A DNA stretch of 64,000 nt from Cyanobium sp. NS01. Lineage in GTDB: Bacteria; Cyanobacteriota; Cyanobacteriia; PCC-6307; Cyanobiaceae. The first letter of the stretch is position 1. Every line of letters starts with the position of its first letter. Below, in pieces: positions 35,544 to 45,014 of this stretch. The stretch covers positions 2,684,088 to 2,748,087 of the forward strand of contig NZ_CP047940.1 in assembly GCF_014280235.1 (NCBI RefSeq), in the 5' to 3' direction. Under the pieces are notes generated by a model. That model saw only the letters and a program-made list of their open reading frames with translations. It was not told the origin of the DNA and ran no database searches. Position numbers and translations under genes: made by a program.

Positions 35544-37181
35544 GTGCTGGCCTTCCCCAGCAGCTACAGCGTGGGGATCACCAGCCTCGGCTACCAGGTG
35601 GTGTGGGCCAGTCTGGCCCGCCGCACCGACGTGGACGTGCGCCGCCTGTTCACCGACCAGGGCGATCCGCCCCATGGCCGCAGCCGCGGCCGCGGGGCGG
35701 CCCTCGACCTGTTCGGCCTGTCGCTCAGCTGGGAGCTGGACGGGCCGGTGTTACTGGATCTGCTGGAGCAGGAGCGGATTCCGATCTGGGCCAGCGAGCG
35801 GGGCGACACCGATCCGATCGTGTTCGGCGGCGGGCCGGTGCTCACGGCCAACCCCGAGCCCCTCGCCCCCTTCTTCGATGCCGTGCTGCTGGGCGACGGC
35901 GAACTGCTGCTGCCGGCGTTCATCGAGGCCCTGCAGGCCTGCCGACAGGCTCCCAGAGCCGAACGGCTGGCCAGGCTGGCCCAGGTGCCCGGGATCTATG
36001 TGCCGTCGCTCTACCGGCCGGAGTACGCCCCCGACGGCACGTTGCTGGGGGTGAGGCCGCTGGCGCCGGGCCTGCCTGAGCGGGTGGCCAAACAGACCTG
36101 GCAGGGGAACACCCTGAGCCATTCGATGGTGGTCACCCCCGAGGCGGCCTGGCCCTCGATCCACATGGTGGAAGTGGTGCGCAGCTGCCCGGAGCTGTGC
36201 CGCTTCTGCCTGGCGAGCTACCTCACCCTTCCCTTCCGCACCCCCTCCCTGGACGACGGCCTGATCCCGGCGGTGGAGGCCGGCCTGGCCGTGACCCAGC
36301 GACTCGGGCTGCTGGGGGCCTCGGTGACCCAGCACCCCCAGTTCGCCGAGCTGCTGCAGTGGCTGGATGGCGATCGCTTCGAGGGCACCCGCGTCAGCGT
36401 GAGCTCGGTGCGGGCCGCCACGGTGACGCCGGAACTGGGCCGGATCCTGGCCAAGCGGGGCAGCAAATCGCTCACGATCGCCATCGAGAGCGGCAGCGAG
36501 CGCATGCGGGAGCTGGTGAACAAGAAACTCGCCACCGAGGAGATCTTCGCCGCGGCCCGCTATGCCCGCGAGGGAGGTCTCAGCGGCCTGAAGCTCTACG
36601 GCATGGCTGGCCTGCCCACGGAAACGGAAGCCGACATCGAGGCCACCGCCGATCTGCTGCTCCAGCTCAAGAAGGCCACCCCAGGCCTGAGGCTCAGCCT
36701 CGGCGTGAGCACCTTCGTGCCCAAGGCCCACACCCCCTTCCAGTGGCAGGGGGTGAGGCCTGAGGCCGAACAGCACCTCAAGCGGCTGGCCAAGCGGCTG
36801 CGGCCCAAGGGCGTCGAGCTGCGCCCCGAGAGCTACGGCTGGAGTGTGATCCAGGCCCTGCTCTCCCGCAGCGACCGGCGCCTGGCACCGGTGATCGCGG
36901 CGGCCCGGGGCAGCCACGAGAGCCTCGGGGGTTGGAAACGGGCCTACCGGGCCGTGCTGGCAGACACGGTGCAACGGCCCGTCGGCCTGCCGCTGCCACC
37001 CGCCTGGGACGCGGTGGTCCACGCCACCTGGGAGCCAGGGCGGGTGCTGCCCTGGGACCACCTCGATGGCCCCCTGAGCCAGGCGGTGCTGGCGGAGCAC
37101 GCCCGCCGCAGCCTGCCGCAGCCGGCAGCAGCTGAGCCGCTGAAGCCCGCTCAGTCGAACACCGCCGTCCTGCCGCGGTAG
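35544..37181 (+). CDS. B12-binding-like/radical SAM protein of unknown function
   Basis: 545 residues from GTG 35544; the frame stays open upstream through coding-like sequence (ETLLFEPAQPEAGALRA), so the true start may be a CTG or TTG about 20 codons earlier. The N-terminal part (about 1-130) resembles a cobalamin-binding-like fold (SYSVGITSLGYQVVWASLAR, DPIVFGGGPVLTANPEPLAP). The radical SAM core starts at about 200 with the cluster motif CPELCRFC, and includes TIAIESGSERMRELVNKKL and LKLYGMAGLPTETEADIEAT. Similar proteins are annotated as Fe-S oxidoreductases. The reaction is unknown. Its last 31 bp overlap the convergent purU. Confidence 0.85.
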   Translation: MLAFPSSYSVGITSLGYQVVWASLARRTDVDVRRLFTDQGDPPHGRSRGRGAALDLFGLSLSWELDGPVLLDLLEQERIPIWASERGDTDPIVFGGGPVLTANPEPLAPFFDAVLLGDGELLLPAFIEALQACRQAPRAERLARLAQVPGIYVPSLYRPEYAPDGTLLGVRPLAPGLPERVAKQTWQGNTLSHSMVVTPEAAWPSIHMVEVVRSCPELCRFCLASYLTLPFRTPSLDDGLIPAVEAGLAVTQRLGLLGASVTQHPQFAELLQWLDGDRFEGTRVSVSSVRAATVTPELGRILAKRGSKSLTIAIESGSERMRELVNKKLATEEIFAAARYAREGGLSGLKLYGMAGLPTETEADIEATADLLLQLKKATPGLRLSLGVSTFVPKAHTPFQWQGVRPEAEQHLKRLAKRLRPKGVELRPESYGWSVIQALLSRSDRRLAPVIAAARGSHESLGGWKRAYRAVLADTVQRPVGLPLPPAWDAVVHATWEPGRVLPWDHLDGPLSQAVLAEHARRSLPQPAAAEPLKPAQSNTAVLPR

Positions 37182-38017
37182 ACCATCACCTGGCGGCGCA
37201 GATGCAGACGCACAGCCCTGGCCAGGGCGAGGCGCTCCGTATCGCGCCCCTTGCGGATCAGATCCTCCACCTCATCGCGGTGGCTCACGTGCACGGTGGC
37301 CTGCTCGATGATCGGACCGCCGTCCAGCTCCTCGGTCACGTAGTGGGCCGTGGCACCGATCAGCTTCACCCCCCGCTGCCAGGCGCGCTGGTAGGGCTGG
37401 GCCCCCTGGAAGGCGGGCAGAAAGGAGTGGTGGATGTTGATCACCTGGGCGGGCTCGCGGCCCAGGGCTTCCAGGAAGTCGGAGCTGAGCACCTGCATGT
37501 ACTTGGCCAGCACCACCAGCTCGATGCCGTGCTGGCGCAGCAGGGCCAGCTGGGCCGCTTCCGCCGCCTCCTTGTCCGCGGCGGCCACCGGCACGTGCAC
37601 ATAGGTCGCCCCGAAGCCCTCCGCCAGCTCCCGCAGGTCCGGATGGTTGGACACCACCAGGGGAACCTGCATGGGCAGCTCACCGGCGCGCACGCGCCAG
37701 AGCAGGTCCACCAGGCAGTGCTCCTGACGGCTCACGAAGATGGCCGCCCTGGGGATGGCATCGGAGAAGTGCAGCAGGCCCTCCCCGTCGAGTCGCCGGG
37801 CCAGGGCTGCCACGGCCGGGGCGATGCTCAGCCGCGGCAGGCCGAAGCCCTCCAGGGCCCACTCGATCCGGCTCAGGAACAGTCCGGCGCCGAGATCGGT
37901 GTGGTGATCGGCATGGCGAATATTGCCGCCATTGGCGGCCACCCAGCCGGAGAGTTCGCTCACCAGCCCCGGCCGGTCGGGGCAGATCAGCTGCAGGATC
38001 GCGCTCGGCACGCTCAT
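37151..38017 (-). CDS. purU: Formyltetrahydrofolate deformylase
   Basis: Hydrolyses 10-formyl-tetrahydrofolate to formate and tetrahydrofolate. 288 residues from ATG 38017: an N-terminal ACT-like domain (ILQLICPDRPGLVSELSGWV) and a C-terminal formyl-transferase fold with PLVVSNHPDLRELAEGFGAT, ELVVLAKYMQVLSSDFLEAL and VINIHHSFLPAFQGAQPYQR, followed by GATAHYVTEELDGGPIIEQ, which carries the catalytic His and Asp. It is the formate source that PurT needs, and purT lies 11 kb away in this window. It overlaps the end of the radical SAM gene by 31 bp. Confidence 0.95.
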   Translation of the reverse strand: MSVPSAILQLICPDRPGLVSELSGWVAANGGNIRHADHHTDLGAGLFLSRIEWALEGFGLPRLSIAPAVAALARRLDGEGLLHFSDAIPRAAIFVSRQEHCLVDLLWRVRAGELPMQVPLVVSNHPDLRELAEGFGATYVHVPVAAADKEAAEAAQLALLRQHGIELVVLAKYMQVLSSDFLEALGREPAQVINIHHSFLPAFQGAQPYQRAWQRGVKLIGATAHYVTEELDGGPIIEQATVHVSHRDEVEDLIRKGRDTERLALARAVRLHLRRQVMVYRGRTAVFD

Positions 38018-38133
38018 CGGCCCTGGGCCCGGCACAGGGAGCATTGTGACGCCGGACCCCGCCGGTTCCGCCGCGGCCCCGGGTCTGCGTGGGGGGACCG
38101 ACGTACAGTCAGCCCTGCCCAAGCTGCTCGCCC

Positions 38134-38628
38134 ATGGCCGCCCAGATGGTCTCCTCGCTTCGTGCCCTGCTGAAGCGTCTTGCCCTGGTGGCCCTGGTGG
38201 GAGTGCTCACCTTCGGTCTCAGCGCCTGCAGCGGCAGCCAGGCCAAGCCCCCCAGCCTCAGCGCCGAGGACATCGCCGTGATCGAGCGCCAGGCCGAGGG
38301 CTTCCTGGCCGCCAGGGATCGCCTGCCCGAACTGGCCACGTTGGTGGGGGATCGCGACTGGACCTTCACCCGCAATCTGCTGCGCGGACCCATGCAGGAG
38401 GTGGGGCGGCAGATGAGCTACATCAACCAGCGTCTGCTGCCGGCCGATCGTCCTGAGGCCGAGAAGCTGGCCGCCCAGCTCAAGCAGTCCATGGCCCAGC
38501 TCGATGAGGCCGCCCGGCTCCAGGACGGCGAACAGCTGCGCAAGTCCTACATCAAGGTGGCCAGTGGCTTCGGCCGCTACGCCCAGATCCTCCCCGAGCA
38601 GGTGCAGGCCGACCTCAAGCAGACCTGA
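38134..38628 (+). CDS. psbQ: Photosystem II PsbQ lipoprotein
   Basis: Lumenal extrinsic subunit stabilising the oxygen-evolving side of photosystem II. 164 residues from ATG 38134 (ATG 38146 also possible). Signal peptide with lipobox (VGVLTFGLSACSG), then a four-helix-bundle-like mature part with DRDWTFTRNLLRGPMQEVGR and MSYINQRLLPAD, both typical of cyanobacterial PsbQ, and SYIKVASGFGRYAQILPEQV near the end. This is one of the markers that place the window in a cyanobacterium. Followed by an FAD oxidoreductase on the same strand. Confidence 0.9.
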   Translation: MAAQMVSSLRALLKRLALVALVGVLTFGLSACSGSQAKPPSLSAEDIAVIERQAEGFLAARDRLPELATLVGDRDWTFTRNLLRGPMQEVGRQMSYINQRLLPADRPEAEKLAAQLKQSMAQLDEAARLQDGEQLRKSYIKVASGFGRYAQILPEQVQADLKQT

Positions 38629-38681
38629 CGGCCCCCCTGGCTGACGCCGCCTCGCCAGCTTCCAGCAGGTCCACGCCGTCC

Positions 38682-39791
38682 GTGGCGGTGGTGGGGGCAG
38701 GCGTGGTGGGCCTGTGCTGCGCCTGGCTGCTGCAGCGCAAGGGCCACCGGGTGCTGCTGATCGACCCGTCGCTGGCTGCCCCCGGCCTCACCCAGAAGCA
38801 CGCCTTGGCCGGCGGCAGCCAGCGCAGTGGCAGCGGCGCGGCCCTCGGGGTGCTGATGGCGCAGGTGTTCCACCGCAGCCGCGGCCGCGCCTGGAATCTG
38901 CGTCAGCAGAGCCTGGCCCTCTGGCACAGCTGGCTGCAGGAGCTGGCGGAGCGCGGGCAGCCGGTGTCCCGGCGCCAGGGGCTGCTGTGGCTGGCCGCCG
39001 AGCCTGAGGAATGGCAGCGGCAACAGGCGCTGGTGGCCGAGCGGCAGCAGCTGGGCCTGGCGCTGGAGCTGTGGGATCGCGAGCGGCTGTCCACGCTGCA
39101 GCCGGCCCTGCCCGCTGGGGCGATCGGGGCACTCCATTCGCCCTTGGATGGCCAGATCGATCCCCCTGCCGCCATGGCCGCCCTGCTCGCCGACGGCCGT
39201 GACAGCGGCTTGACGACGGCGGGTCAGAGGGTGGGCGCCATTGAGCGCGACGGTCCGGGGCGCTGGCGGCTGCTGCTGGAGGGCGGCGAGGTGGTGGCTG
39301 GGCTGGCCCACGTGGTGCTGACCGCCGGTCTGGCCAGCCCTGCTCTGCTGCAGTCGCTGGGATCCAGCCTCGCGATGGAGCCGGTGCTCGGCCAGGCCCT
39401 CGCCCTGCGGCGCTCCGCCCCAGGCCCCTGGACCTGGCCCGGGGTGGCCGTGTGGCGCGGCCTCAACCTGGTGCCCCGGCCCGACCTGGGGGCTGAAGCG
39501 ACCTTCTGGCTGGGCGCCACCCTGGAAGCAGGCAGCCGGGCCGATCCCGACCAGCAGGCACGGCTGCGCCACTGGGGCGACGCCGGCCTCGACTGGTTGG
39601 AGCAGGCCAGCGTGGTGGAGGCATGGCAGGGCTGCCGGGCCAGGCCCGTGGGCCGGCCAGCCCCGCTGCACGAGCAGCTGCAACCGGGCCTCTGGCTGGT
39701 GAGCGGCCACTACCGCAACGGGGTGCTGCTGGCCCCGGCCTCGGCCGCCTGGGTGCTGGAGCAGATCGAGCAGACGACGCCTCGCCCTTAA
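38682..39791 (+). CDS. FAD-dependent oxidoreductase, glycine/D-amino-acid oxidase (DAO) family
   Basis: 369 residues from GTG 38682; the frame is open for about 18 more codons to the psbQ stop. The N-terminal FAD-binding Rossmann motif VVGAGVVGLCCAWLLQRKGH is complete. A conserved SGHYRNGVLLAPASAAWVLE near the C-terminus is typical of ThiO/glycine-oxidase-like DAO enzymes, which may supply the glycine imine for thiazole synthesis, but the substrate cannot be fixed. Its stop codon lies inside the first Pho-box repeat of pstS. Confidence 0.85.
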   Translation: MAVVGAGVVGLCCAWLLQRKGHRVLLIDPSLAAPGLTQKHALAGGSQRSGSGAALGVLMAQVFHRSRGRAWNLRQQSLALWHSWLQELAERGQPVSRRQGLLWLAAEPEEWQRQQALVAERQQLGLALELWDRERLSTLQPALPAGAIGALHSPLDGQIDPPAAMAALLADGRDSGLTTAGQRVGAIERDGPGRWRLLLEGGEVVAGLAHVVLTAGLASPALLQSLGSSLAMEPVLGQALALRRSAPGPWTWPGVAVWRGLNLVPRPDLGAEATFWLGATLEAGSRADPDQQARLRHWGDAGLDWLEQASVVEAWQGCRARPVGRPAPLHEQLQPGLWLVSGHYRNGVLLAPASAAWVLEQIEQTTPRP

Positions 39792-39805
39792 GAAGGCGTT
39801 AATCC
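39787..39805 (+). promoter_or_regulatory. Pho box (PhoB/SphR-type) upstream of pstS
   Basis: Two 8-bp repeats in tandem, CTTAAGAA (39787-39794) and GTTAATCC (39798-39805), with a 3-bp spacer, matching the 11-bp period and TTAA core of cyanobacterial Pho boxes. A -10-like TACGGT lies at 39834-39839. The first repeat includes the TAA stop of the preceding gene. Confidence 0.65.
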
Positions 39806-39873
39806 CAGCGGGGCCAGACTTGCGTACGGTCAAAACGGTGACGTCGTTCCCTCTCTTCACCGCCACCGCAGTC

Positions 39874-40884
39874 ATGACCATGCTTCCCGGCCTGTTGCGC
39901 CGCTCCACCGCCGCTCTTGCCCTCTCGGGCCTCACCCTCTCTGTCGCTGCCTGCGGCGGCACCGGCGGAGGCGGGGGCGGCATCACCGGCACGCTCAACG
40001 GAGCCGGGGCCTCCTTCCCTTCGGCCATCTACCAGCGCTGGTTCAAGGACATGAGCGCCGATGGCGTCAACGTCAACTACCAGTCCGTGGGTTCCGGGGC
40101 CGGGGTACGCCAGTTCCTGGCTGAAACCGTGGATTTCGGCGCCTCCGACAAGCCGATGGGCGAGGAGGAGATCGCCAAGATGCCGCGCGGCGTGCTCCAG
40201 ATCCCGATGACGGCCGGAGCCATCGCCGTGGCCTACAACAACCCCGGCTGCGAGCTCAAGCTCAGCCAACAGCAGCTGGCTGACATCTTCCTGGGCAAGA
40301 TCACCAACTACAGCGAGCTGGGCTGCGACGACAAGACGATCACCATCGTGCACCGCTCCGACGGCTCGGGCACCACGTTCAACTTCACCAACCACCTGGC
40401 CGCCGTGAGCCCGGAGTGGAAGGCTGGCCCCGGCGCCGACAAGGCCGTGAACTGGCCCACCGGCGTGGGCGCCAAGGGCAATGAGGGTGTGGCGGCCCAG
40501 CTCACCCAGCTCGAAGGGGGCATCGGCTACGTGGAAGTGGCCTTCGTCAAGGATCCCCTCCAGTCCGCAGCGCTGGAAAACGGCTCCGGCGAGGTGGTGA
40601 TGCCCACCAATGCCACCGAGAGCGAAGCCCTCGCCTCGATCGATCTGGGTGAGGATCTCACCGGCAGCAACCCCAATCCTGCCAAGGGTTACCCGATCGT
40701 CACCTTCACCTGGATCCTGGCCTACAAGAGCGGCAACGGCGACAAGACCCCCCTGCTGCAGAAGGTGTTCAACACCATGCTCGCCGAACCGGCCCAGTCC
40801 CTGGCACCGGAGCTGGGCTATGTGACCCTGCCTCCCTCGGTTGTGGAGAAAGCCAAGGCGGCGGTGGCCATGATCTCGGAGTGA
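39874..40884 (+). CDS. pstS: Phosphate-binding protein of the Pst ABC transporter
   Basis: Periplasmic high-affinity phosphate receptor. 336 residues from ATG 39874 (ATG 39880 also possible). The N-terminal signal ends in a lipobox-like SVAACGG, followed by a glycine-rich linker. Mature motifs: GAGASFPSAIYQRWFKDM, YQSVGSGAGVRQFL, HRSDGSGTTFNFTNHL and GYPIVTFTWIL, all PstS-specific phosphate-contact regions. No pstCAB follows; the next feature is a terminator. The Pho box predicts induction by phosphate starvation. Confidence 0.95.
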   Translation: MTMLPGLLRRSTAALALSGLTLSVAACGGTGGGGGGITGTLNGAGASFPSAIYQRWFKDMSADGVNVNYQSVGSGAGVRQFLAETVDFGASDKPMGEEEIAKMPRGVLQIPMTAGAIAVAYNNPGCELKLSQQQLADIFLGKITNYSELGCDDKTITIVHRSDGSGTTFNFTNHLAAVSPEWKAGPGADKAVNWPTGVGAKGNEGVAAQLTQLEGGIGYVEVAFVKDPLQSAALENGSGEVVMPTNATESEALASIDLGEDLTGSNPNPAKGYPIVTFTWILAYKSGNGDKTPLLQKVFNTMLAEPAQSLAPELGYVTLPPSVVEKAKAAVAMISE

Positions 40885-40963
40885 GCCCCTCGACCAGGTG
40901 AACCGGCGGGTGAGCCTGGTCCTCTCGCTCACACCTGGTCTTCTCTCTCATAGGTGCACCCAC

Positions 40964-40993
40964 AAAAAACTCCCCCAGATGGGGGAGTTTTTT
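40964..40993. terminator. Bidirectional intrinsic terminator between pstS and dnaK
   Basis: A perfect 13-bp inverted repeat (40964-40976 with 40981-40993) with a 4-nt loop AGAT. The stem is A6CTCCCCC / GGGGGAGT6, so each strand ends in six T. It serves both convergent genes. Confidence 0.95.
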
Positions 40994-41044
40994 CATGGGG
41001 AGTTGGGAGAGGAGTCTCGGGGAGGGAGGACCTCCCCGGCCAGC

Positions 41045-42970
41045 TCACTTGCTCTCGGTGAATTCGGCGTCGATGACGTCGTCGCTGGAGGCACCGGCAC
41101 CGGCACCGGCAGCGGCATCGGCGGACGTGCCATTGCCATTGGCGCCAGCCGCAGCCGCCTCAGCTCCTGCGGCCTGCTGATACACAGCGGCACCGGCCGC
41201 GTAGAGCGCCTGCTGCAGCACCTCAAGTTCAGACTTGATGGTGTCGAAGTCTTCCTTCTCCAGGGCCTCCTTGAGCTTGGCGGAGGAGGTCTCTACCTTG
41301 CTCTTGTCCTCGGCGCCCACCTTGTCGCCGAGTTCGCCGAGCTGCTTCTCGGCCTGATACACCAGGGTTTCGGCCTGGTTCTTGAGGTCGATGCGCTCGC
41401 GCTTCTCCTTGTCGGCGGCGGCATTGGATTCGGCATCCTTCACCATCTTCTCCACCTCATTGTCGCTGAGGGTGGAGGCACCGGTGATCGAGATGCTCTG
41501 CTCCTTGCCGCTGCCCTTGTCCTTGGCGGTCACGCTGAGGATGCCGTTGGCGTCGATGTCGAAGGTCACTTCGATCTGGGGCACGCCGCGGGGGGCGGGG
41601 GGGATGCCGTCGAGACGGAAGGTGCCGAGCGACTTGTTGTCGCTGGCCATCTCGCGCTCACCCTGCAGCACGTGGATCTCCACGTTGGTCTGGCCGTCCA
41701 CCGCGGTGGAGTACACCTCCGACTTCTTGGTGGGAACGGTGGTGTTGCGGGTGATCATCTTGGTCATCACCCCGCCGAGGGTCTCCACCCCGAGGGAGAG
41801 CGGGGTGACATCCAGCAGCAGGATGTCCTTCACCTCACCGGCGAGCACACCGCCCTGGATCGCAGCACCCACGGCCACCACCTCATCCGGGTTCACCGTC
41901 TGGTTGGGGGCCTTGCCGGTAACGCGCTTGACCAGCTCAAGCACGGCGGGGATGCGGGTGGACCCCCCCACCATCACCACCTCGTCGAGCTCGCTGCTGG
42001 AGAGCTTGGCGTCCTTGAGGGCCTGCTCCACCGGCACGCGGCAACGGTCGATCAGCTTGGAGGCCAGCTCCTCGAACTTGGCCCGGGTGAGGGTGAGATC
42101 GAGGTGCTTGGGGCCCTCGGGAGTGGCCGTGATGAAGGGCAGGTTGATCTCGCTCTGGGTGGCGCTGGAGAGCTCGATCTTGGCCTTCTCGGCCGCTTCG
42201 GTGAGGCGCTGCAGCGCCTGTTTGTCCTGGCGCAGGTCGATGCCTTCGTTGCTCTTGAAGCTGGAAGCCAGGTAATCGACGATCACCTTGTCGAAGTCAT
42301 CGCCGCCCAGGTGGGTGTCACCGCTGGTGGAGAGCACCTCAAACACGCCATCACCCACCTCCAGCACCGACACGTCGAAGGTGCCGCCACCGAGGTCGAA
42401 CACCAGGATGCGCTCATTGCTCTTCTTGTCGAGGCCGTAGGCCAGCGCCGCCGCCGTGGGCTCGTTGATGATCCGCAGCACTTCCAGGCCGGCGATCTTG
42501 CCGGCGTCCTTGGTGGCCTGGCGCTGGGAATCGTTGAAGTAGGCGGGCACGGTGATCACCGCCTGGGTGACCGTTTCACCGAGGTACTTGCCGGCGTCTT
42601 CTGCCAGCTTGCGCAGCACCTGGGCGCTCACCTCCTCCGGGGCGAACTGCTTGTTGAGCACCGGGCACTTCACCTTCACGTTGGAGCCGGCCTTCTCCAC
42701 GCCATAGCTCACTTCTTTCGACTCTTCATTCACCTCATCCACCCGGCGGCCGATGAAGCGCTTCACCGAATAGAAGGTGTTTTCAGGGTTCATCACCGCC
42801 TGGCGCTTGGCGATCTGCCCCACCAGCTGGTCCTGGTTCTTGGTGTACGCCACCACCGAAGGGGTGGTGCGGAAGCCCTCCGCATTGGCGATCACCGTGG
42901 GCTTGCCGCCCTCCATCACGGCGACGCAGCTGTTTGTGGTGCCGAGGTCAATACCAACAACCTTTCCCAT
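41045..42970 (-). CDS. dnaK: Chaperone protein DnaK (Hsp70)
   Basis: ATP-dependent Hsp70 chaperone. 641 residues, close to E. coli DnaK. Full domain order: nucleotide-binding domain starting [20 protein letters not shown] with [19 protein letters not shown] and [20 protein letters not shown], interdomain linker [16 protein letters not shown], substrate-binding domain, Ala/Gly-rich tail, and C-terminus DDVIDAEF. A strong ribosome-binding site GAGGAGG lies about 9 nt upstream of the ATG. Most cyanobacteria carry several dnaK genes; the acidic end fits the main one (DnaK2-like). No co-chaperone genes adjoin it. Confidence 0.97.
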   Translation of the reverse strand: MGKVVGIDLGTTNSCVAVMEGGKPTVIANAEGFRTTPSVVAYTKNQDQLVGQIAKRQAVMNPENTFYSVKRFIGRRVDEVNEESKEVSYGVEKAGSNVKVKCPVLNKQFAPEEVSAQVLRKLAEDAGKYLGETVTQAVITVPAYFNDSQRQATKDAGKIAGLEVLRIINEPTAAALAYGLDKKSNERILVFDLGGGTFDVSVLEVGDGVFEVLSTSGDTHLGGDDFDKVIVDYLASSFKSNEGIDLRQDKQALQRLTEAAEKAKIELSSATQSEINLPFITATPEGPKHLDLTLTRAKFEELASKLIDRCRVPVEQALKDAKLSSSELDEVVMVGGSTRIPAVLELVKRVTGKAPNQTVNPDEVVAVGAAIQGGVLAGEVKDILLLDVTPLSLGVETLGGVMTKMITRNTTVPTKKSEVYSTAVDGQTNVEIHVLQGEREMASDNKSLGTFRLDGIPPAPRGVPQIEVTFDIDANGILSVTAKDKGSGKEQSISITGASTLSDNEVEKMVKDAESNAAADKEKRERIDLKNQAETLVYQAEKQLGELGDKVGAEDKSKVETSSAKLKEALEKEDFDTIKSELEVLQQALYAAGAAVYQQAAGAEAAAAGANGNGTSADAAAGAGAGASSDDVIDAEFTESK

Positions 42971-43099
42971 GAATGTCCACCTCCTCAGTGGTTCGTTGTG
43001 CGTTCATGCATCCTCATCAGAGGGGACGGTGACAGGCGAGGTGTGGTTCCCGAACAGGCGCTTACGGTTTTGGGGCCGCCCCTGCCGCCCAAGCCCGTG

Positions 43100-43987
43100 A
43101 TGGCCCCGCCGATCTCCGCGTCCACGGCCCTGGTGGGGGTGCTGGGCGATCCGGTGCGGCACTCGCTCTCGCCGGCGATGCACAACGCCGCCCTGGCCGC
43201 CCTGGGGCTCGACTGGATCTACCTGGCCCTGCCCACCCCGGCCGAGAGCCTGGCCGCCGTGGTCGGCGCCCTGGAGGCCCTCGACTGCCGCGGCCTCAAC
43301 GTGACCCTGCCCCACAAGCAGGCCGTGGCACCGCTCTGCGCCGAACTCAGCCCCCTGGCCGCCAGGGTGGGGGCCGTGAACACCCTGGTGCGCCGCAGCC
43401 AGGGGGGCTGGCTGGGCACCAACACCGATGTGGAGGGCTTCCTGGCGCCGCTGCGGCAGGCCGGCAGCTGGCAGGGCAGCGGGGCGCTGGTGCTGGGCTG
43501 CGGCGGCAGCGCCCGGGCCGTGGTGGCGGGCCTGGTGGAGCTCGGCTGCGCCTCGATCCAGGTGGTGGGCCGCCGTGCCGCGGGGCGGCAGGCCTTGCTG
43601 GAGGCCTGCCGCAGCTGGGCACCCCAGCTCGGAGGGAGCAGCTGGGAGGAGCTGCCGGCCCTGCTGCCGGCCAGCCAGCTGGTGGTGAACACCACGCCGG
43701 TGGGCATGGCCTCGCCCGGCCAGCCAGCCGCCGCCCTGGCCTGCCCGCTGGAGGCCGCAGCCCTCGCTGGCCTGGGCAGCGGCTGTTGGGTCTACGACCT
43801 GATCTACACGCCCCGCCCCAGCGCCCTGCTGCGGGCCGCCGCCGAACGCGGCTGCCATGGCATCGATGGGCTGGAGATGCTGGTGCAGCAGGGGGCGGAG
43901 GCGCTGCGGCTGTGGAGCGGCCGCGAGGCGGTGCCGGTGGAGGCAATGCGCGCCGCGGCGGAACGCGCCCTGGCCCGCACTCCCTAG
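43100..43987 (+). CDS. aroE: Shikimate dehydrogenase
   Basis: NADP-dependent reduction of 3-dehydroshikimate. 295 residues from ATG 43100. Motifs: GVLGDPVRHSLSPAMHNAAL (shikimate binding), LNVTLPHKQAV with the catalytic Lys, NTLVRRSQGGWLGTNTDVEG, ALVLGCGGSARAVVAGLVEL (NADP Rossmann loop), and NTTPVGM. The frame continues open upstream across the whole antisense of dnaK, which is a high-GC artefact. Divergent from dnaK with 130 bp between starts. Confidence 0.95.
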   Translation: MAPPISASTALVGVLGDPVRHSLSPAMHNAALAALGLDWIYLALPTPAESLAAVVGALEALDCRGLNVTLPHKQAVAPLCAELSPLAARVGAVNTLVRRSQGGWLGTNTDVEGFLAPLRQAGSWQGSGALVLGCGGSARAVVAGLVELGCASIQVVGRRAAGRQALLEACRSWAPQLGGSSWEELPALLPASQLVVNTTPVGMASPGQPAAALACPLEAAALAGLGSGCWVYDLIYTPRPSALLRAAAERGCHGIDGLEMLVQQGAEALRLWSGREAVPVEAMRAAAERALARTP

Positions 43988-44015
43988 CCTGCGCTGATCC
44001 GTTGTGCGTTCCACC

Positions 44016-44483
44016 ATGCAAGGCGCCCCGCTGTGGCAGCGACTGCTGGCCGCCCTGGCCTATCTCCTGCCCTGGGCAGATGCCTTGCCATTCGGGCGCA
44101 GCCTCTTCGCCATGTTTCCGCTGCTGCAGTGGCTCGCTGCGCCGGCCCTGCCGGTGGCCCTGCTGCAGCAGGCGGTGCCCTTCGGCGGCTTCCTGGTGTT
44201 CCTGGTGCTGTTCCTGGCGGTGGTGCGCAACCAGCGTGTGCCCTACCTGATCCGCTTCAGCGTGCTGCAGGCCATTCTGATCGACATCGTGCTGGTGCTG
44301 GTGTCGCTGGTGTTCAGCATCCTGCTGGCGCCCCTGGGGGCTGGCTTCGCCCTGCGCACCCTCAGCAACACGGTGTTCCTGGGGGCCCTGGTGCTGGTGG
44401 CCTTCGGGATCGTGCAGAGCCTGCGGGGCGAGGAGGCCGACCTGCCCGCCGTGTCAGCCGCCGTGCGTATGCAGCTCTACTGA
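44016..44483 (+). CDS. Tic20-like membrane protein
   Basis: 155 residues with four predicted transmembrane helices: [20 protein letters not shown] at the start, [40 protein letters not shown], and a last helix near the end. The motifs [12 protein letters not shown] and the early YLLPW..A are typical of the cyanobacterial relatives of the chloroplast import channel Tic20 (Ycf60). The function in cyanobacteria is not established. 28 bp after aroE. Confidence 0.85.
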   Translation: MQGAPLWQRLLAALAYLLPWADALPFGRSLFAMFPLLQWLAAPALPVALLQQAVPFGGFLVFLVLFLAVVRNQRVPYLIRFSVLQAILIDIVLVLVSLVFSILLAPLGAGFALRTLSNTVFLGALVLVAFGIVQSLRGEEADLPAVSAAVRMQLY

Positions 44484-44593
44484 GTGGGCCCTGCGGCTGC
44501 GCTGATAGGTTGGGCAGTCCGTCGCTGATGGCCTCTCGCCATCGGCCACCGCCCTCCTCCTGCCCCGCGCGGCTTTCCCGACACGGCGACCCC

Positions 44594-44953
44594 ATGACGC
44601 AGCCTTATTACGAAACGATGTACATCCTTCGTCCGGACATCCCGGAGGAAGAGGTGGAGAGCCACATCACCAAATACCGCGATCTGGTCGTGGAGGCCGG
44701 CGCTGAGGTGCTCGACTGCCAGATGCGTGGCAAGCGCCGCCTGGCCTACACGATCAACAAGCACCGCGAAGGGGTCTACGTCCAGCTGAACCACAACGGT
44801 GACGGCCAGCAGGTTGCCCTGCTGGAGCGTGCCATGCGCCTCTCAGAAGATGTGATCCGCTACCTCACCGTCAAGCAGGACGGCCCCATGCCGGCTCCCC
44901 GGGTCGCGCCCGGTGCCGCCAGCGAGGGCTCCCCTCAGCCGGTCTCGGCCTGA
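44594..44953 (+). CDS. rpsF: 30S ribosomal protein S6
   Basis: 119 residues from ATG 44594: [40 protein letters not shown] and [15 protein letters not shown] are S6 landmarks. The last 25 residues form a Pro/Ala-rich tail common in cyanobacterial S6. Binds S18 and the central domain of 16S rRNA. The usual partners rpsR and ssb are not adjacent. Confidence 0.96.
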   Translation: MTQPYYETMYILRPDIPEEEVESHITKYRDLVVEAGAEVLDCQMRGKRRLAYTINKHREGVYVQLNHNGDGQQVALLERAMRLSEDVIRYLTVKQDGPMPAPRVAPGAASEGSPQPVSA

Positions 44954-45014
44954 GCCAGTTCCCACCGTCTCCTCAGCCCGGGTGCGCTGAACAGTGCACC
45001 CACGGATCGCGACA

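Noticed and set aside
39781..39873. Possible N-terminal extension of PstS from 39820.
   Set aside because: The extension lies in the promoter/leader region and would spoil the signal peptide; ATG 39874 gives a normal lipoprotein signal.
40898..43099. An open frame runs on the plus strand through the whole antisense of dnaK and continues into aroE.
   Set aside because: High GC and constrained dnaK codons suppress stop codons on the other strand; the translation has low complexity (runs of His, Gly, Leu, Ala) and no domain. Only aroE from 43100 is real.
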